From positions 1-7,297 of the forward strand of contig JAKIYJ010000071.1 of assembly GCA_022708585.1 (NCBI GenBank): DNA of 7,297 nt, written 5' to 3'. Each line of letters starts with the position of its first letter. Position 1 is the stretch's first letter. This document shows positions 1-5,664 of this stretch, in pieces. The DNA comes from Bacteroidota bacterium (lineage in GTDB: Bacteria > Bacteroidota > Bacteroidia > Bacteroidales > JAKIYJ01). Made by a program: the position numbers and the translations under genes. The notes under the pieces are model-generated. The model had not been told where the DNA came from and did no database searches. It was given only the letters and a program-made list of their open reading frames with translations.

Positions 1-826
1 TCTCACGTAAAACTGCACCTTTTGGCAACCACAATGGCAACCCCTGCCCTACCTTTTGAGAAAATGTAAATATTTCAAGTTCTTTACCCAGTTTACGATG
101 GTCACGTTTTTTAGCTTCTTCTACCAAAGCTAGATAATCTGTCAGTTCCTTTTGAGAAGGGAAAGTGATACCGTAAACGCGTGTAAGTTGTTTACGTTTT
201 TCATCACCACGCCAGTATGCACCTGCAACACTTAATATTTTTACAGCTTTTATATAGCCCGTATCTGATAAATGAGGACCTTTGCAAAGATCAATAAATG
301 AACCTGATTCATAAAAAGTGATTTCTTCATCATTAAGCTCACTAATAAGTTCCAGTTTATACTCATCACCTTTTTGTTTAAAATATTCAATGGCTTTTTC
401 TTTTGATACTTTTATCCTTCTAAAAATATGTTTTTTTTTTGCCAGAGCAAGCATTTTTTCTTCTATCTTCTGAAAATCAGTTTCGTTAATTACCTTTTCG
501 CCCAGATCTATATCATAATAAAAGCCATTTTCTATAGCAGGACCAATGCCGAATTTAGTACCAGGATACAAAGATTCAATTGCTTCAGCCATAAGATGAG
601 CTGATGAGTGCCAGAAAGTATTTTTGCCTTCTTCATCATCCCATGTGAGTAAGGTGATACGGGCATTATCATAAATAGGACGTGTAACATCCCATATTTC
701 ATTATTAACTTTAATAGCAAAAACATTACAAGCCAGTGTTTCACTTATTTCTCTGGCAATTTCAAGCCCAGTAATACCCGAATTATATCTCCTGACAGAA
801 TTATCAGGCAAAGTAATATCTATCAT
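1..826 (-). CDS. thrS: Threonyl-tRNA synthetase, N-terminal part (runs off the left edge)
   Basis: Charges tRNA-Thr with threonine in the cytoplasm. I translated the minus strand from the ATG at 826 and the frame stays open to the window edge, giving 275 residues of a family usually near 640-650. Residues 1-60 look like the TGS domain. The second-domain editing site follows, with HSSAH giving His73 and His77, and DLCKGPH giving Cys181 and His185; these match the zinc-type proofreading set described for E. coli ThrS (His73, His77, Cys182, His186). The start of the catalytic domain is visible around residues 245-275 (FTFSQKVGQGLPLWLPKGA). Motifs 1-3 of the class II core and the anticodon domain lie outside the window. 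Codons 129-132 contain a run of ten A that stays in frame here. The start is supported by a -7 promoter box 22 bases upstream and by the perfect alignment of His73/His77. Confidence 0.96.
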   Translation of the reverse strand, partial: MIDITLPDNSVRRYNSGITGLEIAREISETLACNVFAIKVNNEIWDVTRPIYDNARITLLTWDDEEGKNTFWHSSAHLMAEAIESLYPGTKFGIGPAIENGFYYDIDLGEKVINETDFQKIEEKMLALAKKKHIFRRIKVSKEKAIEYFKQKGDEYKLELISELNDEEITFYESGSFIDLCKGPHLSDTGYIKAVKILSVAGAYWRGDEKRKQLTRVYGITFPSQKELTDYLALVEEAKKRDHRKLGKELEIFTFSQKVGQGLPLWLPKGAVLRE

Positions 827-848
827 AATTGTTAATAAAATTGAGGTG

Positions 849-856
849 CAAAATTA
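849..856 (-). promoter_or_regulatory. -7 promoter box of thrS
   Basis: On the minus strand this reads TAATTTTG, a match to the Bacteroidota -7 consensus TAnnTTTG. It lies 22 bases before the thrS ATG. No clear TTTG is present about 18 bases further upstream (that stretch is only T-rich), so the -33 half is weak. The implied leader is about 20 bases, too short for a T-box or attenuator. Confidence 0.5.
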
Positions 857-894
857 TAAAATTTATTTTTTAAAAGAAAAAAAATATGACTGAA

Positions 895-1015
895 TCCATT
901 CTGAAAACTCGTTTTTATTTTTAATTATTTTTTTTGATAAAATAAATTAATTAATTTAATAGATAAATCGATTAAAAATATAGATAAATTTAATTTACAG
1001 ACTTTTCAGAGTGGA
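895..1015 (-). repeat. Dispersed intergenic repeat, copy A (inverted-arm, AT-rich core)
   Basis: Read on the minus strand, this copy aligns along its length with copy B (5528-5657). It has a 13-base left arm TCCACTCTGAAAA (1015-1003), an AT-rich core of TTTATCTA-containing units, and a right arm TTTTCAGAATGGA (907-895). The arms pair with 12 of 13 matches. Relative to copy B, two arm positions have changed on both sides so that pairing is kept (C-G to T-A). It lies 72 bases downstream of the stop of the small membrane protein gene and upstream of the thrS promoter box. It has no coding capacity and no obvious target-site duplication. It could be a small non-autonomous mobile element or a transcription-end structure. 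Confidence 0.8.
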
Positions 1016-1087
1016 CACAAAGTTTATATTTCAAAAAATATTAAAATATATTCTGATTAAGGCAATTGGTAAATAACTTGCTGTTTA

Positions 1088-1375
1088 TTAAAAATTGATA
1101 TACACAAAAATAAATGCCAGTACAAAAGTAACAAGTAAAATCCCCCTGCCCGTTTTATCGGCTTTTAATTTTACAAGATAGTATCTTAAAGTGAACATAT
1201 TTGAGAATATTGCTATTAATTGAACTGTTGAGTTTTGAATCATTTGAATATTCAAGGGGTTAAAATTTTTAGTAAGTAGAGAAATAAATTTGAAAATAAT
1301 AAAAACAATAATTGTTGTTACCAAACTTATTATTATTCCGAATACAAGTGAATCGCGTTTTAAAAATTTAAACAT
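1088..1375 (-). CDS. Small three-helix membrane protein, function unknown
   Basis: A 95-residue protein from the ATG at 1375. I see three hydrophobic stretches, at about residues 10-30, 45-63 and 78-94, joined by a basic loop (KLKADKTGRG) that would likely face the cytoplasm. The N-terminus FKFLKRD is basic, as expected before a first helix. An in-frame ATG at 1399 would add eight residues (103 aa). I prefer 1375 because it overlaps the surE stop by only 8 bases instead of 32, and because the shorter protein begins just before the basic segment. Neither start has a Shine-Dalgarno sequence. The overlap implies co-transcription and probably translational coupling with surE. I do not recognise an assigned function. 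Copy A of the repeat follows and may mark the end of the transcript. Confidence 0.75.
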   Translation of the reverse strand: MFKFLKRDSLVFGIIISLVTTIIVFIIFKFISLLTKNFNPLNIQMIQNSTVQLIAIFSNMFTLRYYLVKLKADKTGRGILLVTFVLAFIFVYINF

Positions 1376-2135
1376 TAAAGTCAATATTTTTAATTTCATT
1401 TAAATGTTTATAGGAAGTAAAGTCGCAATCAATGGGTACAATAGAAATATAATTATCCTGCAAAGCTTTGTAGTCTGTATCATCATCGTTATCGTCATAT
1501 ATAAAATTTCCAACGAGCCAATAATAATTACGATTATGAGGGTCAATTCTTTCTTCAAAACATTCATCCCAGTATGCTTTTGCCTGGCGACATACTTTAA
1601 TGCCTTTAATTAAAGATGGGTCAATATATGGGAAATTAACATTAAGGCAAACACCAGAGGGCAGTTTATGTTCAAGTACTTTTTTAATTATTTTTTTTAC
1701 ATAAGGTATAGTAAAAGAAAAATCAGCAGAAGGCGAATAATCATCGAGTGAAAAGCCAACAGATGGGATATGATTCATAGCTCCTTCAATAACAGCTGCC
1801 ATAGTGCCAGAATAAACAATATTGACAGAGGCATTAGACCCATGATTGATGCCAGAAAGGATAATATCAGGTTTTTTTGTCAAAACTTTATGCAGTCCTA
1901 TTTTAACACAATCAGCGGGGGTACCTGTACAACTATATTCAAGATGCCCATTAGTATTCATAATTTTATTAATACGAACAGGTTCGGCTATAGTAACAGC
2001 ATGGCTCATTCCTGACTGAGCTTTTTCGGGAGCAACAACAACTGTTTCTCCTATCTCGGCAGCATTGATTAAAGTTCTTAATCCTGCTGCAAATATGCCG
2101 TCATCATTTGTTATAAGTATTAATGGTTTTTCCAT
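1368..2135 (-). CDS. surE: 5'/3'-nucleotidase SurE
   Basis: A metal-dependent phosphatase that removes phosphate from nucleoside monophosphates; in the cytoplasm the family is linked to nucleotide turnover and stationary-phase survival. The 255-residue protein shows the family signatures. ITNDDG near the N-terminus carries the metal ligands Asp11 and Asp12. APEKAQSG carries Ser41, and LSGINHGSN carries Asn97. The segment CTGTPADCVKIGL (about residues 69-81) is also typical. Length is normal. The frame is open upstream to an ATG at 2180, but that 15-residue extension crosses a TATTTTTG promoter box (2146-2153) and has no family resemblance, so MEKPLILITNDDG at 2135 is the start. The 3' end overlaps the small membrane protein gene. 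The acidic run DDNDDDTD at about residue 213 lies in a region I cannot assign to a motif. Confidence 0.96.
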   Translation of the reverse strand: MEKPLILITNDDGIFAAGLRTLINAAEIGETVVVAPEKAQSGMSHAVTIAEPVRINKIMNTNGHLEYSCTGTPADCVKIGLHKVLTKKPDIILSGINHGSNASVNIVYSGTMAAVIEGAMNHIPSVGFSLDDYSPSADFSFTIPYVKKIIKKVLEHKLPSGVCLNVNFPYIDPSLIKGIKVCRQAKAYWDECFEERIDPHNRNYYWLVGNFIYDDNDDDTDYKALQDNYISIVPIDCDFTSYKHLNEIKNIDFNV

Positions 2136-2145
2136 ATTTGTAGTG

Positions 2146-2175
2146 CAAAAATAGAGATTTTTATTATAACGCAAA
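2146..2175 (-). promoter_or_regulatory. Promoter of surE, near-leaderless
   Basis: On the minus strand a TTTG (2175-2172) is followed after 18 bases by TATTTTTG (2153-2146). This fits the Bacteroidota TTTG-N17-19-TAnnTTTG pattern on both halves, the best match in the window. The box ends only 10 bases before the surE ATG at 2135, so the expected transcript would have a leader of a few bases. The promoter sits immediately beyond the stop of the LRR gene, so surE need not depend on read-through. Confidence 0.6.
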
Positions 2176-2183
2176 TTCATTTT

Positions 2184-2573
2184 TTAGTCACAGTTGCATC
2201 CTTTTGAAAAATAAATTTTAACATCTGGCAGTAATTTTTGTATGTTATCTTGCTGTTTTTCGCTCATATAAACAACCCGTAAATCAAGTATTTTTAATGT
2301 TGAATTAAGTTGTGATACTTCTTTTGGGAATTCAACAACTTGAGTTCCCCATAAATCAAGTATTTCAAGATTTTTAAGGTTTGCAATTTCTGCTGGCAAT
2401 GTTTTAATATCATTTCTGTTTAAAATAAGTTTTTTAAGATTATACAGGGAAAATAATTCCACAGGCAAGTTTTCTATTTTATTACTTGATAAATCAAGTT
2501 CCACCAGATTTGAAAGTTCTTTTATTTTAGCAGGTATCACTTTAATTTTATTTTTAGAAAGGTTAAGAACCAT
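2184..2573 (-). CDS. C-terminal fragment of the LRR gene (four to five repeats)
   Basis: This is the second half, readable from an internal ATG at 2573 for 129 residues. Repeats begin at about residues 2, 24, 47 and 70, with a degenerate one after that and the C-terminus GCNCD. It has no signal peptide of its own. If translated alone it would stay in the cytoplasm, which is unlike a typical secreted LRR protein. Confidence 0.6.
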   Translation of the reverse strand: MVLNLSKNKIKVIPAKIKELSNLVELDLSSNKIENLPVELFSLYNLKKLILNRNDIKTLPAEIANLKNLEILDLWGTQVVEFPKEVSQLNSTLKILDLRVVYMSEKQQDNIQKLLPDVKIYFSKGCNCD

Positions 2574-2797
2574 AGGTTTTTGAAATTAAAAATTTCTTCT
2601 GGAAATTCAGTTAACTTTTGTTTTCTGAGATTCAGAGAACAGATATCTTCTGGATTACAATTTTTTGTTTCTTCCAGTGAAAAATATATCTTTTTGTATA
2701 GCAAGGAAGAACTGTCATTATTTTGAGAATAAATATTTGCAGAAAAAAAAATTAAAAAAAATAAAGAAAAATAAACTTTCTTTTTTACATATAGCAT
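2537..2797 (-). CDS. N-terminal fragment of the LRR gene (signal peptide plus first repeat)
   Basis: This is the first half of the frameshifted LRR gene as read without correction. It has a signal peptide and one recognisable repeat. After residue pair NL it runs into a non-LRR tail (WFLTFLKIKLK) and stops at 2537. That tail is out of frame with the LRR sequence and is probably not native. Confidence 0.55.
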   Translation of the reverse strand: MLYVKKKVYFSLFFLIFFSANIYSQNNDSSSLLYKKIYFSLEETKNCNPEDICSLNLRKQKLTEFPEEIFNFKNLWFLTFLKIKLK

Positions 2798-2855
2798 ATA
2801 AAATTTTAAACTGTATATTATGAAACAATTCATCCGCCAAATAATTTCATTTTTT

Positions 2856-2869
2856 TTGTAAACTTACAA
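2856..2869. promoter_or_regulatory. Small palindrome upstream of the LRR gene, possible operator
   Basis: TTGTAA-AC-TTACAA is a perfect 6-2-6 inverted repeat in the gap between gldA and the LRR gene, ahead of the LRR start. Its size suits a dimeric regulator site, but AT-rich DNA yields such palindromes by chance and no second copy is present. Confidence 0.2.
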
Positions 2870-2931
2870 TAAAATATGGTAAACTCAGATATTTATTTAA
2901 AAGTTAATCCGCTTAAATTGTGTATATAATA

Positions 2932-3849
2932 TTAATTTTTACTTGTAAGATTTTGAAAAACTTTTTCAAGAGATTGTTCTTCCTTTTGTAAACTTAATAT
3001 TGTATATCCCTTTTGTACAGACATTTTGAATATTTCGGCTCTAATATCATGTTTTTTATCGCAGACCAAAGTATATATCTTATTTTTTTCATTATTTATC
3101 TTTAAAATACCCTTAATCATCTTAAAAAAAGAAATATCGACTTCATTTTCGAATTCAATTTTTATAATAAAATTAGCATCCGTTAATTGTGATAAATTTT
3201 CGGTGGTGTCGTCAGCAACAATATGCCCTTTATCAATTATTATGGCTCTGTCGCATACTGCTTCTACCTCCTGCATAATATGAGTTGAAAGAATAACTGT
3301 TTTTTCCTTTCCTATTTTTCGAATCAAACTTCTAATATCTGTAATTTGATTGGGATCAAGCCCTACTGTTGGTTCATCAAGAATAAGTACATCAGGGTTA
3401 TGAATCATAGATTGAGCCAGCCCCACTCTTTGTTTATAGCCTTTTGATAAAAAACCTATTTTTTTGTTAATCTCTGAATTTAATCCTGTTATATCTATGA
3501 TTTCCTTAATTTTATTATTAATATTTTTTTTGCCAATATTATGAATTTGTGCAATAAAATAAAGATATTCCTTAATGTACATATCGTAATATAAAGGGTT
3601 ATTTTCTGGTAAATAACCCACCTTTTGCCTCACATTCAGCGATTGTTCATAAATATCATATCCACATACTTCAACATCTCCTTTTGAAGGAGGTATAAAA
3701 CAAGTAATGATTTTCATCATCGTAGACTTTCCTGCTCCATTTGGACCCAACAATCCAACTACTTCGCCAGCATTTACTTCAAAAGAAACATTATTTAAAG
3801 CAGCTTGCTGACCATAATATTTAGATACATTTTTAACCTTAACCGACAT
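2932..3849 (-). CDS. gldA: GldA-like ABC transporter ATP-binding protein
   Basis: A 305-residue ATPase subunit that would power a membrane permease from the cytoplasmic face. The nucleotide-binding domain is complete. It has a Tyr12 A-loop, Walker A GPNGAGKST (residues 35-43), GYLPENNPLY (78-87) at the Q-loop, signature LSKGYKQRVGLAQ (134-146), Walker B VLILDEP (154-160), D-loop GLDP, and switch His190. The Q-loop position is Glu82 instead of the common Gln. The PExNPLY context and the C-terminal extension ending LSLQKEEQSLEKVFQNLTS resemble GldA, the gliding-associated ATPase that works with GldF and GldG. The name reflects subfamily likeness only: this subfamily also occurs in non-gliding Bacteroidota. 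No permease gene is adjacent; the neighbours are the LRR gene and a divergent WD40 gene. No good promoter box precedes the start. Confidence 0.85.
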   Translation of the reverse strand: MSVKVKNVSKYYGQQAALNNVSFEVNAGEVVGLLGPNGAGKSTMMKIITCFIPPSKGDVEVCGYDIYEQSLNVRQKVGYLPENNPLYYDMYIKEYLYFIAQIHNIGKKNINNKIKEIIDITGLNSEINKKIGFLSKGYKQRVGLAQSMIHNPDVLILDEPTVGLDPNQITDIRSLIRKIGKEKTVILSTHIMQEVEAVCDRAIIIDKGHIVADDTTENLSQLTDANFIIKIEFENEVDISFFKMIKGILKINNEKNKIYTLVCDKKHDIRAEIFKMSVQKGYTILSLQKEEQSLEKVFQNLTSKN

Positions 3850-3983
3850 TGCTGTAATTTTTCACGAAATTAATAAATTTTAATTAAAAATTTCTTTTTC
3901 AAAATACTAATTATCTTTTTTTATATTTTTATTTCATAAAAAGTATTTACAAGTTATCAGGTATATAAATAAAACTTTTTATG

Positions 3984-3991
3984 TACATTTG
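3984..3991 (+). promoter_or_regulatory. -7 promoter box of the WD40 gene
   Basis: TACATTTG matches the TAnnTTTG consensus and ends 34 bases before the ATG at 4026. No TTTG is visible at the expected -33 spacing. The leader between box and ATG is A/T-rich with no Shine-Dalgarno sequence. Confidence 0.45.
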
Positions 3992-4025
3992 AATTCTGAT
4001 TAAAAAAAATAAAATTTATAAACAA

Positions 4026-5474
4026 ATGAAACAAATTATACAATTAAGCATTTTATGTTTTTCTATATTTTGCAGTTATAATATATACAGCCAGACTGTA
4101 ATTTTAAAAATAAGCCTTGACAGCACTCAAACAAATGATATTACATTCAACCCGTCGGGTGATAACCTGGCAGCAGCCTGTCAGGATAAATATATCAGAA
4201 TCTTCAATGTTTCTAACGGCTCATTAAAACAAACAATAGAAGGTCACAAAACCTCAGTACTTTGCGTAGCATACAGTCCTGATGAAAAATATCTTGCCAG
4301 TGGAGACTGGGATAATGTGGTTAAAATATGGGATTTGTCTACTTATAAACTTATTAGAAATTTAACTGATAATAATAATAGAATAAATTCCATAAAATTC
4401 AGCCCCGATGGTAATTATCTGGCTTCTGCTTCCGAAGACGGTACAATTGTTATATGGAATGCTGCTACATGGAAACATCATAAAACCATACAATACCACA
4501 AGGGATCTGTAAATGAAATAGTTTTTAGTCCTGATAGCAGATACCTTGCTTCTGCAAGCTGGGATAAAACAGTCGGACTGTTTGATGTTGTTAGCGGCAA
4601 TTTGATTTATTCATTTAAAGAACACCTCAGCGGTGTAAATACTGTATCTTTTAGTAATGACGGATCTTATATCGCCAGCGGAAGCGATGACCATACTGTA
4701 AAATTGTGGAATATAAAAGATAAAAAATTACTTAAATCTTTTGACCGCATAAACAATAAAGCTGTCTATTCTGTTTGTTTTAATCCTACTAATAATTTCA
4801 TAATCAGTGCTAATGAAAATAACAATATTGACCTATGGAATATCATTAAAATGAAATATAAATCGTCTTTATCGGAACATAAGGCAAAAGTTACTGCTCT
4901 TGCCTTTAATAAGGATGACATTATGGCAAGTGTTTCTGATGATAAAACAATTATTTTATGGGATATGAAAGAACTTAAATATGAACAATGTTATGAAGAA
5001 AAACTACTCGCATACAGTTATTTATCTGAACCCAAAGACGAATTCGAAACTACTGAACAATATAAAAGCAGAATGGAACAATTTGAAAAACTTAAAGCCG
5101 GATTGAAAACTGAATGTGAAATTGAATTTATCTCTGCAAAACAAAAATTAATTTTAGGTAATTATTCATGGACAGATATTCCAATCCAAAATATTAGTAC
5201 TTATGATGCAGATAAACAAGAATATTTAATTACGGTAAATAATCAAAGATATTCTTTAAAAATGCCTGTTTCAGATGCCAAAACTTTTAAAAATACCTGG
5301 AACAAGGCAAAAGTAAGAGGAATTAAAATAACAAATCCTGAAACAAAAGGTGATATGTATATTAATTTATATGTTGTTCACCCTGTTTCTAAAATTAATT
5401 ATCCTTTTGGCAATCAAGTCAGCCCCGATGAAAACCCATACTTGAATGAATTTTTGAAAAAGTATCCCAAATGA
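4026..5474 (+). CDS. Secreted seven-bladed WD40 beta-propeller protein
   Basis: A 482-residue exported protein. Residues 1-23 form a Sec signal peptide ending in YSQ. Seven WD40 repeats follow, with blades ending near residues 74, 116, 158, 200, 243, 285 and 322. Typical strand motifs are SPDGNYLASASEDGT, VKIWDL, VKLWNI and IILWDM. One ring of seven is a complete propeller, a protein-binding scaffold. Blade 1 is the most divergent: it ends in RIFN instead of a WD dipeptide. Residues 327-482 form a separate C-terminal region that starts with PKDEFETTEQYKSR, a charged, probably helical stretch, followed by a segment that looks beta-rich. I recall similar KDEFETxxxYxxR motifs after propellers in other Bacteroidota proteins but cannot assign a function. 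There is no lipoprotein Cys after the signal and no obvious type IX sorting domain, so it may act in the periplasm. It is transcribed divergently from gldA. Confidence 0.9.
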   Translation: MKQIIQLSILCFSIFCSYNIYSQTVILKISLDSTQTNDITFNPSGDNLAAACQDKYIRIFNVSNGSLKQTIEGHKTSVLCVAYSPDEKYLASGDWDNVVKIWDLSTYKLIRNLTDNNNRINSIKFSPDGNYLASASEDGTIVIWNAATWKHHKTIQYHKGSVNEIVFSPDSRYLASASWDKTVGLFDVVSGNLIYSFKEHLSGVNTVSFSNDGSYIASGSDDHTVKLWNIKDKKLLKSFDRINNKAVYSVCFNPTNNFIISANENNNIDLWNIIKMKYKSSLSEHKAKVTALAFNKDDIMASVSDDKTIILWDMKELKYEQCYEEKLLAYSYLSEPKDEFETTEQYKSRMEQFEKLKAGLKTECEIEFISAKQKLILGNYSWTDIPIQNISTYDADKQEYLITVNNQRYSLKMPVSDAKTFKNTWNKAKVRGIKITNPETKGDMYINLYVVHPVSKINYPFGNQVSPDENPYLNEFLKKYPK

Positions 5475-5527
5475 TGTTTCCTGTTTATTCCTAAATTAAC
5501 AGGATAAAATAAAAGTAAAAAATTGAA

Positions 5528-5657
5528 CCCACTCCGAAAAGTTGATAAATTTTATTATAATTAATTTTATCTATGTTTTTAATTAATTTATCTACTAAAT
5601 TAATTAATTTATTTTATAAAAAAATAATTCCAAACAAAAATGAGTTTTCGGAGTGGG
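5528..5657 (+). repeat. Dispersed intergenic repeat, copy B (perfect 13-base arms)
   Basis: The arms are CCCACTCCGAAAA (5528-5540) and TTTTCGGAGTGGG (5645-5657), perfectly complementary over 13 bases. Between them is an AT-rich core in which AATTAATTTTATCTA, AATTAATTTATCTA and AATTAATTTATTTTA begin at 5559, 5581 and 5602, a 21-22 base period. The core is nearly identical to copy C over about 45 bases, and the whole element aligns with copy A. It sits between convergent genes, 53 bases after the WD40 stop and 7 bases from the rocD stop, a position suited to a two-way transcription end. Confidence 0.85.
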
Positions 5658-5664
5658 CTTATAT

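Larger units (their letters stand above)
2184..2797 (-). pseudogene. Secreted leucine-rich-repeat protein, broken by a one-base frameshift
   Basis: Two adjacent frames together encode one LRR protein. The first frame supplies a Sec signal peptide (basic KKK, then a hydrophobic core, ending SANIYSQ) and the first repeat, LTEFPEEIFNFKNL. The second frame supplies the rest, beginning MVLNLSKNKIKVIP. Joining them just after KNL restores the 23-residue LRR period exactly, so a single base is missing near 2570-2580. The reconstructed protein is about 204 residues with five or six repeats of the bacterial LxxLPxEIxxLxxL type and a short tail ending GCNCD. It would be exported and probably bind a protein or surface partner. 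I chose the start at 2797 because it places KKK just before the hydrophobic core; an in-frame ATG at 2833 is possible. The break may be a real mutation or an assembly error, since everything downstream remains intact. Confidence 0.8.

Noticed and set aside
532..744. A 70-codon minus-strand frame inside thrS
   Set aside because: It is out of frame with thrS, whose own frame is supported by catalytic residues over the same bases.
827..848. T-box or attenuator leader ahead of thrS
   Set aside because: The likely -7 box leaves only about 20 bases of leader, too short for such an element.
1404..2015. Plus-strand reading frames opposite surE
   Set aside because: They lie entirely antisense to a well-supported gene and show no recognisable domain.
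2570..2585. Programmed -1 ribosomal frameshift in the LRR gene at C AAA AAC
   Set aside because: The heptamer lacks the identical first triplet of a canonical slippery site, slipping there would put Pro at a conserved Leu position, and I found no clear downstream pseudoknot.
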